A stretch of DNA of 64,000 bases from Hawksworthiomyces lignivorus (lineage: Eukaryota > Ascomycota > Sordariomycetes > Ophiostomatales > Ophiostomataceae): positions 619,538 to 683,537 of the forward strand of contig NTMA01000010.1 of assembly GCA_002917075.1 (NCBI GenBank), written 5' to 3'. Below, one piece after another: positions 12,713-26,201 of the stretch. The position numbers were made by a program, and so were the translations under genes. The notes under the pieces are model-generated. The model ran no database searches. It had not been told where the DNA came from and saw only the letters and a program-made list of their open reading frames with translations. Numbering within the stretch: position 1 is the stretch's first letter; the number at the start of each line of letters is the position of its first letter.

Positions 12713-14323
12713 ACATTGGGCATGATGAGTATTTGGATGCTCATGAGAACCAATTGTTACTGTACGCCCATAGTATTTCTCATCTTCGATCCCTCCATTC
12801 GTAAGCAGAGATCTTGAAAGACAAAAAGTTCGTGGGCTGGAAGGCTGCAGAAGCAAGAACATCCAGTATCTGCCCGATGAAGACGACCACAACGTGCCAA
12901 GCTATGACTGCATGCCATGTGATGTGAAGGAAAAGGAAGAAAAATGGAAGAATATGCTGGCGTAGAGTGTGGATATGATCTCTGAAGACTCTTGCAAGCT
13001 GACTGGAGGTGCATCCTGTCTCTGGGTCTTGTTTTCTCCTGGCTTGCTTCTTTGAGCTTCTTGCGGGTCTTTGATGATTTGGCTCGTGAAGTGCTGCATC
13101 TTACAGCAAGAACGCCCTTTTTATTCTGCGCCTCTGGCTACAAGCATATGCCTATATGGTTTGCACGACGTGGCTCCTGCGGAGGGACAAAAAAAGCATG
13201 CTTGCATACAACTTTTCTGTCTTTCTCCATAATTGACGAACCATGTGTTAAGCGGTATATGTAGGGAACCAAATAACGTCTCTGCTCAACCGGCGGACGC
13301 AATGGCGATCATTTCCCAATCTCTTTCCAGCTGTCTCTCCTAACTGTGCCTTCTGATCGTTGAAAATCATCCTATGTGGGAGTGAATCTAGAGACAATAA
13401 ATAGGAAATACAAGCAAGGGCATGCATAAGGGAAGAATGTGAGGGTCATAGAACACAACAAACGTATGACGAAAACCCGCTGTTCAGAAATAATTGTAGG
13501 TGAAAGAAATATATTCGCGACAGTTTCATTTCATTAAACTCACAGCCAGCTTTCTCGCAAGCGGCAGACGCGGTCCCAGCATTCAGAAAGAGCGAGTAAA
13601 ATATTTCCACTTTCGAGGAAGTGAAAATCTCCAGGGGTTTTCATCACATACAAACATCGAGTAAGGGATGGTATGTTTGCCGTTCTGACAAGGGCTTTTT
13701 TTTCTCTTTAACAATATGCCCTCTGACGGCTACAGGCAGCAAACGCTGCAAGGTAGCATCGCACTGCAAATAAAGGTCTCACGAACCCCAGTAAATTTGC
13801 TGTGTCTGATCGCCAAGAGCGGTGTGCTCCATTGGGATATATGGTCTCTTTCTCTGCTCCATACAGTATCTTCTAGCACTATTTCCCTTTCTTCTGGATT
13901 GCCTCCAGCATTTCACGATCTTGGTAGTTGATTTTCCTTCTGATGTAACTTACATAATTACTAGCATCTCTGTGCAAACCACTTCGTGAACCGCCTCATG
14001 CTGTAGCCTTGTGACTGACCCACTCAGTTACTCCGTAATGGACATGTTCCACAGAGCCAACAGCATCATCCGACTGCCCCGTGCTCGAACTTGTATCGGC
14101 GAGGCGAAGGAGGCGTGGAAAGAAAACTACTCCGTGGACTTGAAGAATAATGACAGCCCTCCCGAGCTACGAATTCTCACCGCTACAAGTCACCACGTAC
14201 AAGAAAGCCGGCGGGCAAATAAGTCCAAGAACCAACCCCTGTCGGTTCCCTCTACCTTTTGGGCGACGGCGCTGGTGTGGGCTATGCTGAAAACGAGTTT
14301 TAAATCGCTCTCGCCGGCACTAA

Positions 14324-14347
14324 CCCCCCCCCCCCCCCCAAAAAAAA
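14324..14347. repeat. C16-A8 homopolymer pair
   Basis: Sixteen consecutive C residues (14324-14339) are followed directly by eight A residues (14340-14347). Length may be uncertain in the assembly. Confidence 0.85.
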
Positions 14348-17300
14348 CTTGATGCAGAACGTTTGTCTGTTCTTGGGCCAATCAGTTGCCATCAGCATCT
14401 TCTTTACCGAGTATGACACGCGTATCACGTTTTTCTCTTCTTTTTTATATCATCCATTTTAAGTGATCGTTTCCCTTTATCTCCTCAGAAAGGAACCCCC
14501 GAGCTGACCGGAAGGCGTTCCTGACGAATCAGCCACGCTTCCTCCATCCCTCCTTTTCAAAACCTCTTGCTTCTTGGAATATTACATTACAGCTCTTCCT
14601 TTGGTCATTTTTCTAAGCGACACGATGACGCTTTTCGTCAGGCTTTCAGCAGAGCTTGCAGTTTACTTTTCTCATGTTCGGATCCAAGAAAAAAGGCCGG
14701 CTGACCCCTTTGGAAGCCCAACATGCGCCACTTATGTGCATGGTGATGAATTAGAAGCCGGAGTCTTCCTTTCGAAGTGTTTCTCAAATGCGCTTCAAAG
14801 AACTTCTTAATACCATGTCTAGTATTACCGTAAAAAGGACCGCGTGACTCTGCACAATATTAATAGGGATTTGACAGCGCAACGGATTATATGGTAATGG
14901 GACTGCATTTAAAGAATTTGAGAGGGGGGGCGTGTGCTTGAATATGTAAGCCTTTCTGGCTCCTGAATAACTACGAAAAAATCAATGTGTCGCCTCTTCA
15001 CTTGCAACGACGGGGTCTGACTGAATATGTGGAAGAAGGTAACACGGCTCCACGGTAGGTCGTCGTCATTGACAAATGACGCTGCAAGATTAGCTTGTTA
15101 AGCTGTTGGCCTCTTCTGTGGACGCTTCGGAAATGCAAAATCCAATTTTAGCAGAGTGAGTCGTATATTTCTTCTCAGGAGGCGGGACACACTCAGAAAC
15201 CTTCCAACTGCGCACAAAATGGTGAAATCGAAAACTAGGCGCCTAGGGAACCCACCTCGCTGTAACGACCATTGGACGATAGTGAAGAGCCGGTGCACCA
15301 ACTATCCACCAAAAAGGGGGGGCAGGTGACTTTTTTTTGCTGCTCCATCTCCGGACGTTGTCCCTTGTTTCTGCCTCTTATTTGGCCCAGCATAGCGACG
15401 TAATGTATCATGCACACTGGGAATTTTGTATAGTGCCACGATTTGGAGTGTGCAATGTCCAAAGCAGAAGTGGTGCCATCATGTAGGGAATTGGGGGCGA
15501 TGGATGACAAGAGGAGCTGAAGCTGAAAGAGCACATACAATACAAATACAAGCTCGGAAGAGATGTAGTCTCGACAGTGAAAGAGAGTATACTTTGGACG
15601 TACAAATGACGAAGGAAGTAAACGAGCGGCGTCCTAATAGAGCAGCTTGTATAGCGCACAAAGGAAGAGAGGGCGCGAGAGAGAGCTGATCCGACGAATG
15701 GTCTAACACTGAGCATTGCTTACTAGTAAGCTATGCTTTTGCGGAGCGCATCCGCGGACGGCTAGTCCTACTTTTCCCACTAAAGGGCCTTTGTACATAA
15801 GTGTCGGACTTATAACGTTGTACGGGCGAAAAAATGATGGAGTTTGGGGAGTGGAGAGTGCAGTAGGGCGACTGATCGAAAGGTGGGTTTTGTAGCAAGA
15901 GTCTCTTCGGCACCCAGAACAAGGATTATTCGGCAAGGCTGGGTGGCACCTGGCTGGACGGGGTAACTCGAGACGATGCGGTCTGCCCATGTGGTGGCCA
16001 CCTGACGTATTCAGTCAAGAGAGACATCGCCACCATTTGGCAAAAACAGAACGCACAAATAGAAAAGTTAAAGAAGCCACATAAATTTTCGAGAAAAAAA
16101 GGAAATTAAAATTCCCAGGGTCATGGTCCTGGATTCACACAGCCGCTGTTGTTCACTTCCGTGGTTGGGGGTTCTGTCAAGCTCTGGCTCCTCTGACCAG
16201 GCTCTCCTGCCTCTATCGTCGCCAAAAAGGGGGATTATCATTAGTCTCGATAAATCTGCAAACGGTGTAGTGGGAGGAACACACAGACCCTAGCGCAGTG
16301 GGGGTTGGGGAGGAAATGATGGCAAGATTAGGACGAGCAGGCTACGTAACTCAACCAAAAGACTGCTTTTGGTTCTGAGACTACGAGGAAGCACATCTTA
16401 CGACATGACCAGAAATTTTCACGCCTTCGTAGATGTAAGGAGCAACTACGCTTTAAAAGCCTGCTCTTCGACGCTTACAAGCGTACTCGTATGTCTCCCG
16501 CCGTATACCAGATCTTACACAACTGAGACACCGAATACTTAATCTGGGTACCTCCAAAGTATAGCGAGTGGGACGACAAGGATCAGAGCAAACGCCTATT
16601 GCTGCTGGGGGAGGACGCCGTGACAGTGATCGTACGAATGTAGTCACTTGGCAATCTATACGAGTAAATACCTACACATGTACATATATAAGTACTTCGT
16701 AATACACTTGGTTATCCTGCGGCCTATTACTGTGGAGAAACAGTATCGGCAAAGGTCAACGGCGCGTAGCCTTCCAGAAAAACGAATGGTTTCTATTCTT
16801 GTTCTTCTGCTCGTTAATCCAGGTTCTTATGTCTCGGGCGTCGCGAAGGACAGAGAAGAGCTTCGCCCTTCGGTTATACATGCCCTGTTTGATCAAATGA
16901 CTGATTCGTGCTTACGAAGACAAGCAACACGGTCTGACCCTTGCCTAGGATAATCTTAAGAAGAAATGTAGAAGGAGATATGAGACGGGGAAGGCGAAAG
17001 GTCTCCTAAAAAATTTTTTTAATCTTTGTTCTATGTTCGGATTATTCCGTAGCATTTTGAAGAAAATTCGGAGGCGGATGATCAATGCAGACAAATTCTG
17101 AAAGCAGCGCAGGGAATTACTCTATAAGGCACGAGTAGATACGTTACAGGGGGCTTCGGGGATCAGTTTAAATCAATGTCACCTCTCTGCGAGTCTCAAA
17201 GGACAAGATCGACAGGATGCCTCCGTTAGAAAACCAATCAACACTAACCCCCACACTATTCTGCCGCCCCGGTTTTCTTTTCCTGCTAAGACCAAAATGC

Positions 17301-19461
17301 TCGTCACTAGAAATGCAACCAGCGAAGGTTCTAAAGCGTGTTGCTCATCTCAAATGAGCCTAAAGGCAACTGAGTAAAACAAACCTCAACGCCAATCTCT
17401 TATTGATTGAAGGCTAGAACCAAAGTCTAAGCCTATTACTCCGTAGTTCTGTGGACAATATGCCTACCCAGTCCTTCTTTCTCTATCCTTAGTGTGCGGA
17501 GTAAATTCTTGAGAACTACTCCATAGATATCTCACTTTTACCCCGTGTTGTTGGTGTGCGCGCGCAGTCTGCTGCCTTTTCCGCCTTCTTTGATTGCTCA
17601 ATCCTTCTCCATTTCTTCGATGCACAGGATTTACTTAGCTTGTTCTCCTACATGCTTATTGCCCGTACAGTCCTGATCGTGCCCTACATGCCTCGTGCGC
17701 GTGATCACCGCCTGCGTTTCTGTACGTATGCCCAACTACAACAACGCAAGTAGCGGCTATCCGATATTGGGTTACAATGGCATCGATAAAGCAAAACCTG
17801 TCAAAGTATGGGGTATCAAGGTCCTTTTTGGAGATATCTTAATTATTTGGAGTTTCAAACTAGCACAGTTTCATTCATCACCCATGTTTGCTGTATTCCT
17901 GTCATCTTGACCGTCTCCCACCCTCCCTGTATGACATTTTTCAGGATTTCCCTCTGTTTGACATCCTTCGTTTAGCTAAAGCATGGCTAATGCACATCCC
18001 AGAATTGAATATGTCCAGCTAAACCAACATTGTACAAAACAAATTCTTCCTCGTGATCCTGAATCCTGAAGGACTGCAGAAGCAGCTACGAACGTGTTCT
18101 CGGCTGCGGAAATACGTCTGCAAGCCATCGAACCAGAAGCCTAGTCGTTCCAGTAGATGAGTGTGTGAGTACGTGTATCTTTGAGTGTGTGTGAAGGTAC
18201 CCACAACACAGTACAAGCCTTCACGCACGTCGTACCTTAGTCCAACTGGACTCCACGCTTTCCCCACACTCTCCTAATACAGCTGCCTTTCGGATCTGTT
18301 CATTTGAGTGCTGGCAGCTTCAAGCTAGGACGCCGTTCAGCCAGCGAAAGCACAAAAGTACCGGTGGTATAAAATACTACTCTGGCACCGTGGTTGCACC
18401 TCAAGCTTAGCAGGAGATACAACCTCAGAAATACGAGTACTTCCGATGATGCTGCGCCGCTCTCAGCTCCTGTAGCGAATGAGAGCAAATCAGAACAATC
18501 ATTCACACAATACTGCCCCGCGGCAAAGAAAAGATGGCGATATGGACATGTGTTTGTTGTGCAAGAGTCACAACTGAGTCTGGTCAGCAGCACGGATTTT
18601 GCCGAACATCTCAACTCACTCCATCTGGAGAGATACCCCCAAAGTTCCATATTCATGACCCCATGTTCCTTTTCTTCTTCATTTTTCTCTCCCACGGCGC
18701 CACGATCGGCTATCGGCCGACCCTGACTTGGCTTCTCATCGAACTCCTTTCCTGTCATATTCTGGCCCAATAGGAATATTGCAATGTCAAATGTTAGTCA
18801 TAGAGTGTGATCAATAAGGCAAACTGTTTTGTCAGACGTTGGCATTCGAGATGCCCTTCTAACGCCATCCGCGAACGAGCACTCATTTATCAGGTTGCCC
18901 GCGTTGTTTCCCTTCATTTACGCTTCCCTGATCTGGAAAGCCTGCGCCTTTTGCTTTTCTTGAAATGGGACACACAACGCACCGTGTCCTCTCCATGCGT
19001 CAGACACCCCTTGGCACCCACCATCTTCTCTTTGAGAGTGTCCTGCACCCCGCATTCTGTTAGGGCCTGACCATCGCGGTCGAGCTTTTACCGGTTTTGG
19101 AAGCGTGCTGTCGTTCCTATTTTGCTGCAAGTGTTTTCTTAGCTGCGCTAAATCGCATTGCCTTGCTACATACCTTTCGTATCCGTACAAGCGGACAGAT
19201 ACGTCAGGTCTTATGCAGCACACATGTGCATAGATGCACCTCGTCCTTTTTAGATTGTCTTCTCCTCTATGTCTTCAAAACTGCCGAAGCACCGAAACGC
19301 CGATTTGGTCGTATGAGCCATGCTGGCAAATATGGTGACACTCGAGCTAGACCAGAGGGTCATGTTCTTCCAAATATATGTCAATATGACGGCGCCAAGG
19401 GAGTCAAAGATGGGTGTGTGGAGGCCTCAAAGTGGAAAATCGACATCGCGTCTTCGGGATC

Positions 19462-19495
19462 CATCTTCCTAGAATGCTAGTTAGCTAGGAAGATG
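19462..19495. repeat. Perfect 11-bp inverted repeat (hairpin)
   Basis: The arms CATCTTCCTAG (19462-19472) and CTAGGAAGATG (19485-19495) are exact reverse complements separated by 12 nt. There is no U-tract and no adjacent gene, so a terminator role is not suggested. It may be a miniature element remnant or chance. Confidence 0.7.
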
Positions 19496-22344
19496 CAGTG
19501 GAACTGAAGGCGTCATACGTGTATAGACCGGGCGCAGAAATTGGCCAAGTCGTCCGAAATAAAGTATCACGAGAGTGAGAATGAAATTTGCTCTGTACCA
19601 ATGGTTTTTTTAGACCATTTCTATCTCTTCTTCTGAGCTGGCAATCAACGGACCAGCGGACAGGCTGTGTTTCACAACGGTTCAAAGGATCCTGCGTTTG
19701 TTTTCGTTCGGACGCGGCGAAGCTACTTCACAAAGCTCAAAACGTCTTCATAGCTGAAACATGAGCACTACATGACGGATGAATCTTCGAAGTCAACGTC
19801 GCCGTCTCCCTCTACGTTCTTATTGGCTTGATCTCAAAGTGTCGTAGACCAGGCGAATAGAATGAGAGCCTCCACATGGGGTAGAGGTAGAAGGCCTCGC
19901 CAGTAGAAAAGGTAGAAAAGAAAGTTTGAAATGCATGTGCAATGCACGGATCTACCAAGTACTGCTGCGTTACGTACATCCCCAGCATCCATCTGGCATG
20001 CTGCAACTTGGTAGCCATGTAAGCTTCTCTTCTCTTTTGTCATTTGTTTTCTTTTGTCCTTTTTGTTCATATTGGATTGGCAGTGGCAGAACCCTGCCTA
20101 GCCAAGGCCGGGTTTCTTTTCTTCTTTTGCAAACCTGCACTCCGTTCAAGGCAAGGCTTGTTTCCGCCGAGGGAGGAGACTTCCGCACCTATTCCATAGC
20201 TGAAGAAACAACGCAACCTGTGGAGGAGCGTCTATAAGGAAACGAGACGGCAATACCAGTGCATAGTGCACTCTTCGCGATGATCACGCGACAGAAATCC
20301 GTATCCGGACACTCGCACAGCGGCCTGGCTTTCAGACAGCGCCTTTGACACACAGAAATTCCACGAAAGGGGTGTGGACTTAAAAGGCTCTAGCGGAGCA
20401 GCTTGTTGCGGCTCGAACCATCGAGAAGCTAATCAGGAGGGAGAGAAGAAGCGGCAAGCTCAGAAGATTGTCTTTCTTTGCGGAGAGGGAGCGCGGCCAA
20501 TAAGAACGATCCCGAATGTGAATTTGCCTTTCCCGAAAAAGGGGAACAAGGGAAAGGCGGGAAGGAAGAGGAGGAAGAGCATGTTTCGTTGACAGCAGCT
20601 TTCTTCCTCTTCACCTCTGAGGTTCTATCACTCCAAGGCCGCGCTTAATAGCTGCCCATCCTCGCCCCCATCTAAGCAGCGAGCTTCGACCAGTCCCCCA
20701 CGGACGTTGCCACAAGTGAGGTTCGCTTCTCCGTAAGCTCGGGCAAGACAGGGGGAGGTGAGGTGTGCTTGCCCCTAGATGCTGTATTGAGATTGGCTGC
20801 TGCACAAGGGGCGTTGAGCCTTCCCATCGGAAAAGGATTAATAAAGTACGTAAATAATGACTTACATACGGAAATGCAGGTTTCATTTTTGCCTTCGCGC
20901 CTCTTCCCACGCTCTTCTCTCTGCTTCCAGAGCCCGCCGACCGCAGCCACAACAAGACAATGTACCAACCTAGCCCTGCAGGCGCGTACATTCCAGCGAT
21001 ATTTCTCCTCCTCCCCCCTGCTAGCAGGGAGGGGGGAAGAGGTTTAGGGCCAATCTCTATGACAAGGTAGCTGGGAGAGTCATGCGAGCCTGGTGGAAGA
21101 CAAGAAAATACAGCACGTCAATCACAGCGCGGATAAGAATTTTGGAAAGACTGTAATAGCACTCCCTATTTCAAGCAAAAGGTGCAAACATGTCACATCG
21201 ATCTAACACTACATCACACCCTACACTTGTACTTTGGAACAGAGGCATTGACCAAGGCAAAGTATACCCTGAATGATGATCCCCACATTTTCCCCAATCA
21301 GCTCCCTTGTAAATGCAATCCTCTTGTACAGAAAGGTCACAGATTTACTTCAGTGACTTTCCCCTCTGACTTGGAGATCCTGCAGACTGCACTGCCCAAG
21401 TACGTACTCATTACGTGGCAGAAATCAATGAAAACTATTCACCGTTGTCGGCCGACAGGCCCCGATGTTGCATGCACTTTACGGATGAAGAAATTTTCTC
21501 TTCGTTCCGTAGTCCTTTGTCTATGTTCACGTCTGTATCGGACCTTTTTTTCCTTTTTCTTTTTTTCTTGTAAGTCAATTGCCGAAGAGAGAAAGATTGA
21601 TAATTAAACACCCCTCAACAAATAGCACCTTGCCGGACAACACGCCACGCGAGAGCCTTTGATCTTTTCAATTCTTGTCTTGCCGGCGGACGGTGCCACG
21701 ACGCGAAATGAAGAGAGGCAATAAAGAGGCGTCCGTTGGTTGTTTTAGCATTGCAGTTTTCGTTTCACCGACTGTAACCCTCGCTCAAACTCTCATCCTT
21801 TGGGTGCTCTCGTGTAATAGTACAGTAGATTGGCCACAGCGGAGAAGAGACGAGAGCGATATGTACAGACAAGCATATACCGTATTCCACTGAAGTTAGG
21901 ATCTAGAAGGACTAGTGTGGCAGGCAAATTTATCGCCTCGTAGCTTTCCATTCATTTCGGCTCTCTTCGAGTGCCAACGCCCGATCTGTGCTCTGTGCGG
22001 TCTTGCTCATTTGGCCCCCACGCCTTTCTCCTGGGTCCTCTCACAGGTGGTCTCCACTCAACGAATGTTGACTTACAAGCCGCTATCGTGTTGTCTTTTA
22101 AAAATTTTCAAGGAAATCTTTATCATTCTGAAAAAACTTTGCTGCCCGGTGACAGCAAATATCTGCATCCTGCAGCGACAGTATAGTTTTGAAAGACTAG
22201 GGAAATTGTGCATGGCGAAACTGGTGTACTGAACCTGTTCGTGCCCAGTTCGGCTTCGACATATCTTGTGCAGGATTCTCTTACCGTTGGGCTTGTCATC
22301 TCTCATAGTCAGCCGCCTTTTCACCAAGACAAGGGGATGTTGCA

Positions 22345-23491
22345 TTATGCAGCAGCAGACAGCAAAGGCTCCGACTTTAGAGCATCGCCCTTCGTCTTGC
22401 CAATCCGCGCCAACATGTGCTGTTCGGTCGTGATGATGCGGCCATTGAGAGGCGCGGTGCCGTCCAGAGGAGCCAGCTTCGCATCCAAGTTGCCATCAAA
22501 GAAAAATGGCATTGAGTACCGGTCAGATTTGCTGCGGTTGATCACGCGGTGCACGTTGCTCCTGTAAGCGTTTTTGGTCCACATCGACAGCATGTCGCCT
22601 ACATTGACCACGTAGGCATCTGGGTTTGGTGCCACGCCAATCCACTCGCCTGTGTCTTGATTGAGGACCTCGAGCCCGCCCGCCGTATCCTGGTACAGCA
22701 GCGTGATGGCGCCAAAGTCTGTGTGCGCTCCAGCCCCCATCTGGAGTGCATCGTTTGAGACCTGTGGCGGGTAGTGCAGAAGCCGGAGGCTACATAGAGG
22801 GTCATTGGACATGAACTCGGCGAATACGTCGTCGCCGTATGGCAGGCCCTTGGCCAAAATCTCCATGACTGTGCAAGACAAGCCCAAAATAACTTGGTAG
22901 TATTTCTCGGCAGGCTCACGGAGCTCTGCATCGGGGAGCTCAGACGGGTACACGTTTTCTCCCATGAGAAGGGGGTGGTGCTGGACACGTTCATCTGAGA
23001 AAGGAATGTGTCTGCCGATGAAGAAGCCCTAGATGATTATTTACAATGCGTAAGCACATGTGGAACTAGTGAACAAGCCAATTGGCGAATTGAGGAAAAC
23101 GGTACGGCTTTCTTCATGTCGCCTCAACGCCTGCCGAGAAAAATGAGGCTACCAAGCAAAAGTGAATATCGCATCAAGGCAGCCCTACCTCTTTGAGATC
23201 CGGGAGTGTGCCTTCTTGAAGCACTTGCCCCCCGATCAGCTCATAGCCACGGTTTATCAGCGTGCCGCCCGGTCGGAGCCCCTTCTTAATATCGAGTGGG
23301 AGGTCAAAGAGCCGCTTGCAGGCACGGAGAAGCCGTTCCTGCAATTCACGTGGCACATTATGGCCGATCAAAGAAAAGAACCCTGTGGTCATGCAGGCCT
23401 TCCGCACATTTATCACCACCTGAGCTGCCGCGTCTGAGCTGGGATCAGTCAGATACGGAGCAATATCAATGGTCGGTATCTCAAACGCCAT
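22345..23491 (-). CDS. 2-oxoglutarate/Fe(II)-dependent dioxygenase (isopenicillin-N-synthase-like)
   Basis: Two exons, 23491..23189 and 23028..22345, separated by a 160-nt intron with donor GTAGGG and acceptor ATCTAG; both joins are phase 0. The product is 328 residues. The N-terminal DIOX_N domain starts with FEIPTIDIAPYL, and the join reads LKE-GFFIGRH. The C-terminal 2OG-Fe(II) oxygenase domain has the iron ligands H203 and D205 in GAHTDFGAITLL and H261 in NVHRVIN, and the 2-oxoglutarate anchor R271 in DRYSMPFF. All catalytic residues are present, so an active cytosolic oxygenase is expected. Substrates in this superfamily range from amino acids to secondary metabolites and cannot be predicted here. 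No biosynthetic core enzyme is nearby. The minus-strand promoter would lie above 23491. Confidence 0.93.
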
Positions 23492-26201
23492 TTTCGTATT
23501 TTTAGATGAACGTCTTAGTGGAATAACGTGTTTCTGTTTGTATCCCGTAATTGATTCTAAAATCGGCTCTCCTTCCCGGTCAATGATTGAAAAGCTATTT
23601 AGATATGCGTGGTCTTTGTATGTGTATTGCTGCTCAATGTGGGGTCGTCGCAGCTGTCAAAGCCAAGAAGAGCATGATCGTGATGCGCAACAGCCGGACA
23701 GCGCCGACAGCCTATCATCGAGCATTTTGCACTGCAATTGCAGGACAGCAGACCCGCGGAGGGCCGTGTATTTTGAGAGGCAAAGAGACGGACAAATCAA
23801 AAAGATGGCAGTGCAAATGCCTCTGAAGACCAAATATTAGTGCCATTGAGTATAGAAGTACTACGTTGTGTAGTCACAAGAACATCTGTTGTTAGCTAAT
23901 TCATGTGGTGTCGTGGTGTTATCTGTCCGACTTGGTTGTTTAACAGCGAGGCTTATCAGTGCGGAGACTGCCGAAGCCTTGTTGCGACTCGGTGCTTGAT
24001 AACGTCATTGGATCAGGTACAGACCCTGGAATACCAATCAATGACGTCTTTCTCTCCCCATTGCCATCTCAATCAGTGTAGAATGGGAAAGAGCTGTCAA
24101 AATTGGTAGGCACGTCAGAGCTGGCGTGGTTCTCATCAATTGCTATTGCTTTCGGCTGTCAGCGACTCCTTCCTGGGATGAATAGAAGGCTTTCTTTTTG
24201 GGGAAACTATGTAAGCTATTCTTTCCATCTATGGTACACAGCTCAGGAGCTATTAATCGCAACGGAGAAGAATTAATCCTCTTCCTCCATCACCAGAAAA
24301 AGAGCCAAAGGAAAAGAAACAGCAGAAGCACAACTCCAGTTCGTCTTCTGTTTCGGAAGAGGCAAAGAAAACATGGATCACCAACCTTAAATCTCATATG
24401 CTAAGACCCCTGAAAATTTCGGCTAAAGGCCGCCAAAGCGTAGAACCAAACAACGGGAAGTTTTGTTTCTCGCCTTTCATTGACATCTTGAAACGAATCA
24501 AGAAATGCGCTTTCGTCCTCCCTCGTTATTCCCTTTTTACACTCTGTTCTTCCTTTACAAGCTTCACTCTTTCTCATTTTGCCTTTTCTATGTTCGATGG
24601 CAACCATTGAGTCGCTTTGTAAAGAGCTTAACCCCACTAGGAATCCAGCTCTTTTCTGTGCCTTCAGCCTTCAGCCTCATCTCATATATGAGCATATCCA
24701 GTTCCGCCGGCTTGGCACGACCCAAGATTTCCTTCCATAAGATGTGCATGTTATGATGGCCAGCCGTAAGATTCAAAACGAACGCATCTGACCGCGATGA
24801 AACCCCTGTAATCCAATGCATAGCACGGCTTCATTGAAAGTGGAATATCTCACAGGAGTAGAGAGAATGTTTGCAATTCGACCAAAAGTACAGCTTTGAC
24901 GGAAGCGCCCATTGTAACTGCAAGGACCCGAGGGACCACAAACAAAGAAAAAGAGGAATGAAATGCATTTTTAGTCACAACCGAGTGTGGACTTTTGATT
25001 TCCTGAGCGACAGCTGCCAAATGAAATTGTCTGTCACCGCTGAACGCATCAGACAGTATTGGGGTCGTGTTTCGAGACGATGTTTGCTAGCCAATACGCA
25101 GAAACCTCTGGACAGTAATTCTAGGGTGTAGAATTACTTCTGAGGCAACTTTCTTCTCTTTCTTTTTGTGTATCGAAGCCAGCATCGCCATATAGATCTA
25201 ATCCGCGAATGATGGACTGGGAGATCTGCTTACTCCGTGTCAAACGAACATGTCAAATGGATAAGAGCCTCTGTCCATTAGGCTAATGCAATTATCAAAC
25301 TACGATGCCGCACCTGCAAAACTACGTCTATCCAAGAGGGTGTAGCACAGAGAGGTCCAGAAACGTCTGGGAAGGGCAGCATCATCCGGAAATCCAGTAG
25401 CCGTCTACATCATTTACTGAACATGATACTGAAGTCCCCTAATCCAAGGATACTGCCGCGTCATCGTAAACCGAAGTAAACCGCCAAAATAAAAATACGC
25501 AAGCTAATGGCGTTGAACTGGTATTTGATTCTTGGATAGAGGAAGGTGTGTCCATGGACCGACAGCGTCATCAGATTCGGACACGAGACATCTAGAGAGA
25601 ATATAATTAAAGCTGGAACACCTCCTGCCAACATCCCCGCGAGAAATAAGATCACATTCATATTAAAAGAGTTAGATCGACATACTCGACCCGGCCTCTG
25701 GGTTGTTGCTGCTGTGGGAGAGTCTTCTTTTGCTTCCATTTTGCCGTCTAGCCTCATCCTCTTCACCGTGTTTTCATCTCATATTTTGCGAGAGTTGATT
25801 GACACAAAATGAGATGTGTGTTTGCACCACTAAGATCTAAATAAGGGACACGCCTGCCATTGGCCTCATTTATCGGTGAGTTATTTTGAAGGATTCAATT
25901 CCTCGCGTTCCAACTGTATAATCCAAGCCGCGTAATTCTATTTATGGCGGCTTAAAGCAGCCATGAAAAGCAAAGCATAGTGAAAAAGTTGGTATAAGTG
26001 AGGGCTCTGGCCATACTTCAATATTGTTGTAATTGGTATATACTATTCTGCTTTTCGTAGCTCACTGTGTGCGTCTTTGGCTTTTACTTTTTGTTTCTCA
26101 CTTTCCTTTTTATTCTATACACCTCTCTTCCCCGTCTGTTATCTAGTTCCAAGTCGACATTCTTCGAGCACATCACAAATTCAAGGCAGACACGAATTAG
26201 C
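23492..26201. other. Intergenic region between divergent dioxygenase and APH-fold genes
   Basis: This is the shared upstream region of a minus-strand and a plus-strand gene. I see no supported coding sequence; open frames are at most about 120 codons without motifs. The last 150 nt before 26202 are pyrimidine-rich (CTTTCCTTTTTATTC, CCTCTCTTCCCC), as in fungal 5' leaders. Confidence 0.55.

Larger units (their letters stand above)
10511..22344. other. 11.8 kb gene-free tract
   Basis: No protein gene could be supported on either strand. The longest frames (for example 172 codons at 11988-12506 and 156 at 18300-18770) are purine-rich or compositionally biased, without domains. The left 2.5 kb is strongly purine-rich on the plus strand, so pyrimidine-rich on the minus strand, as expected of the promoter and leader of the DapA-like gene. 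Other contents are a GAGGCA hexamer repeat near 12689, a C16-A8 run at 14324-14347, TACTCCGTA motifs at 14029 and 17437, TACTCGTA-type motifs at 12302, 16484, 16659 and 18432, and a perfect hairpin at 19462-19495. Long non-coding RNAs or multi-exon genes with small exons cannot be excluded. Confidence 0.55.

Noticed and set aside
18300..18770. 156-codon minus-strand frame
   Set aside because: No recognisable motif and no supporting introns or neighbours.
26067..26201. Hydrophobic N-terminal segment on the APH-fold protein (possible membrane anchor)
   Set aside because: This stretch precedes the first ATG and is a pyrimidine-rich leader read in frame.
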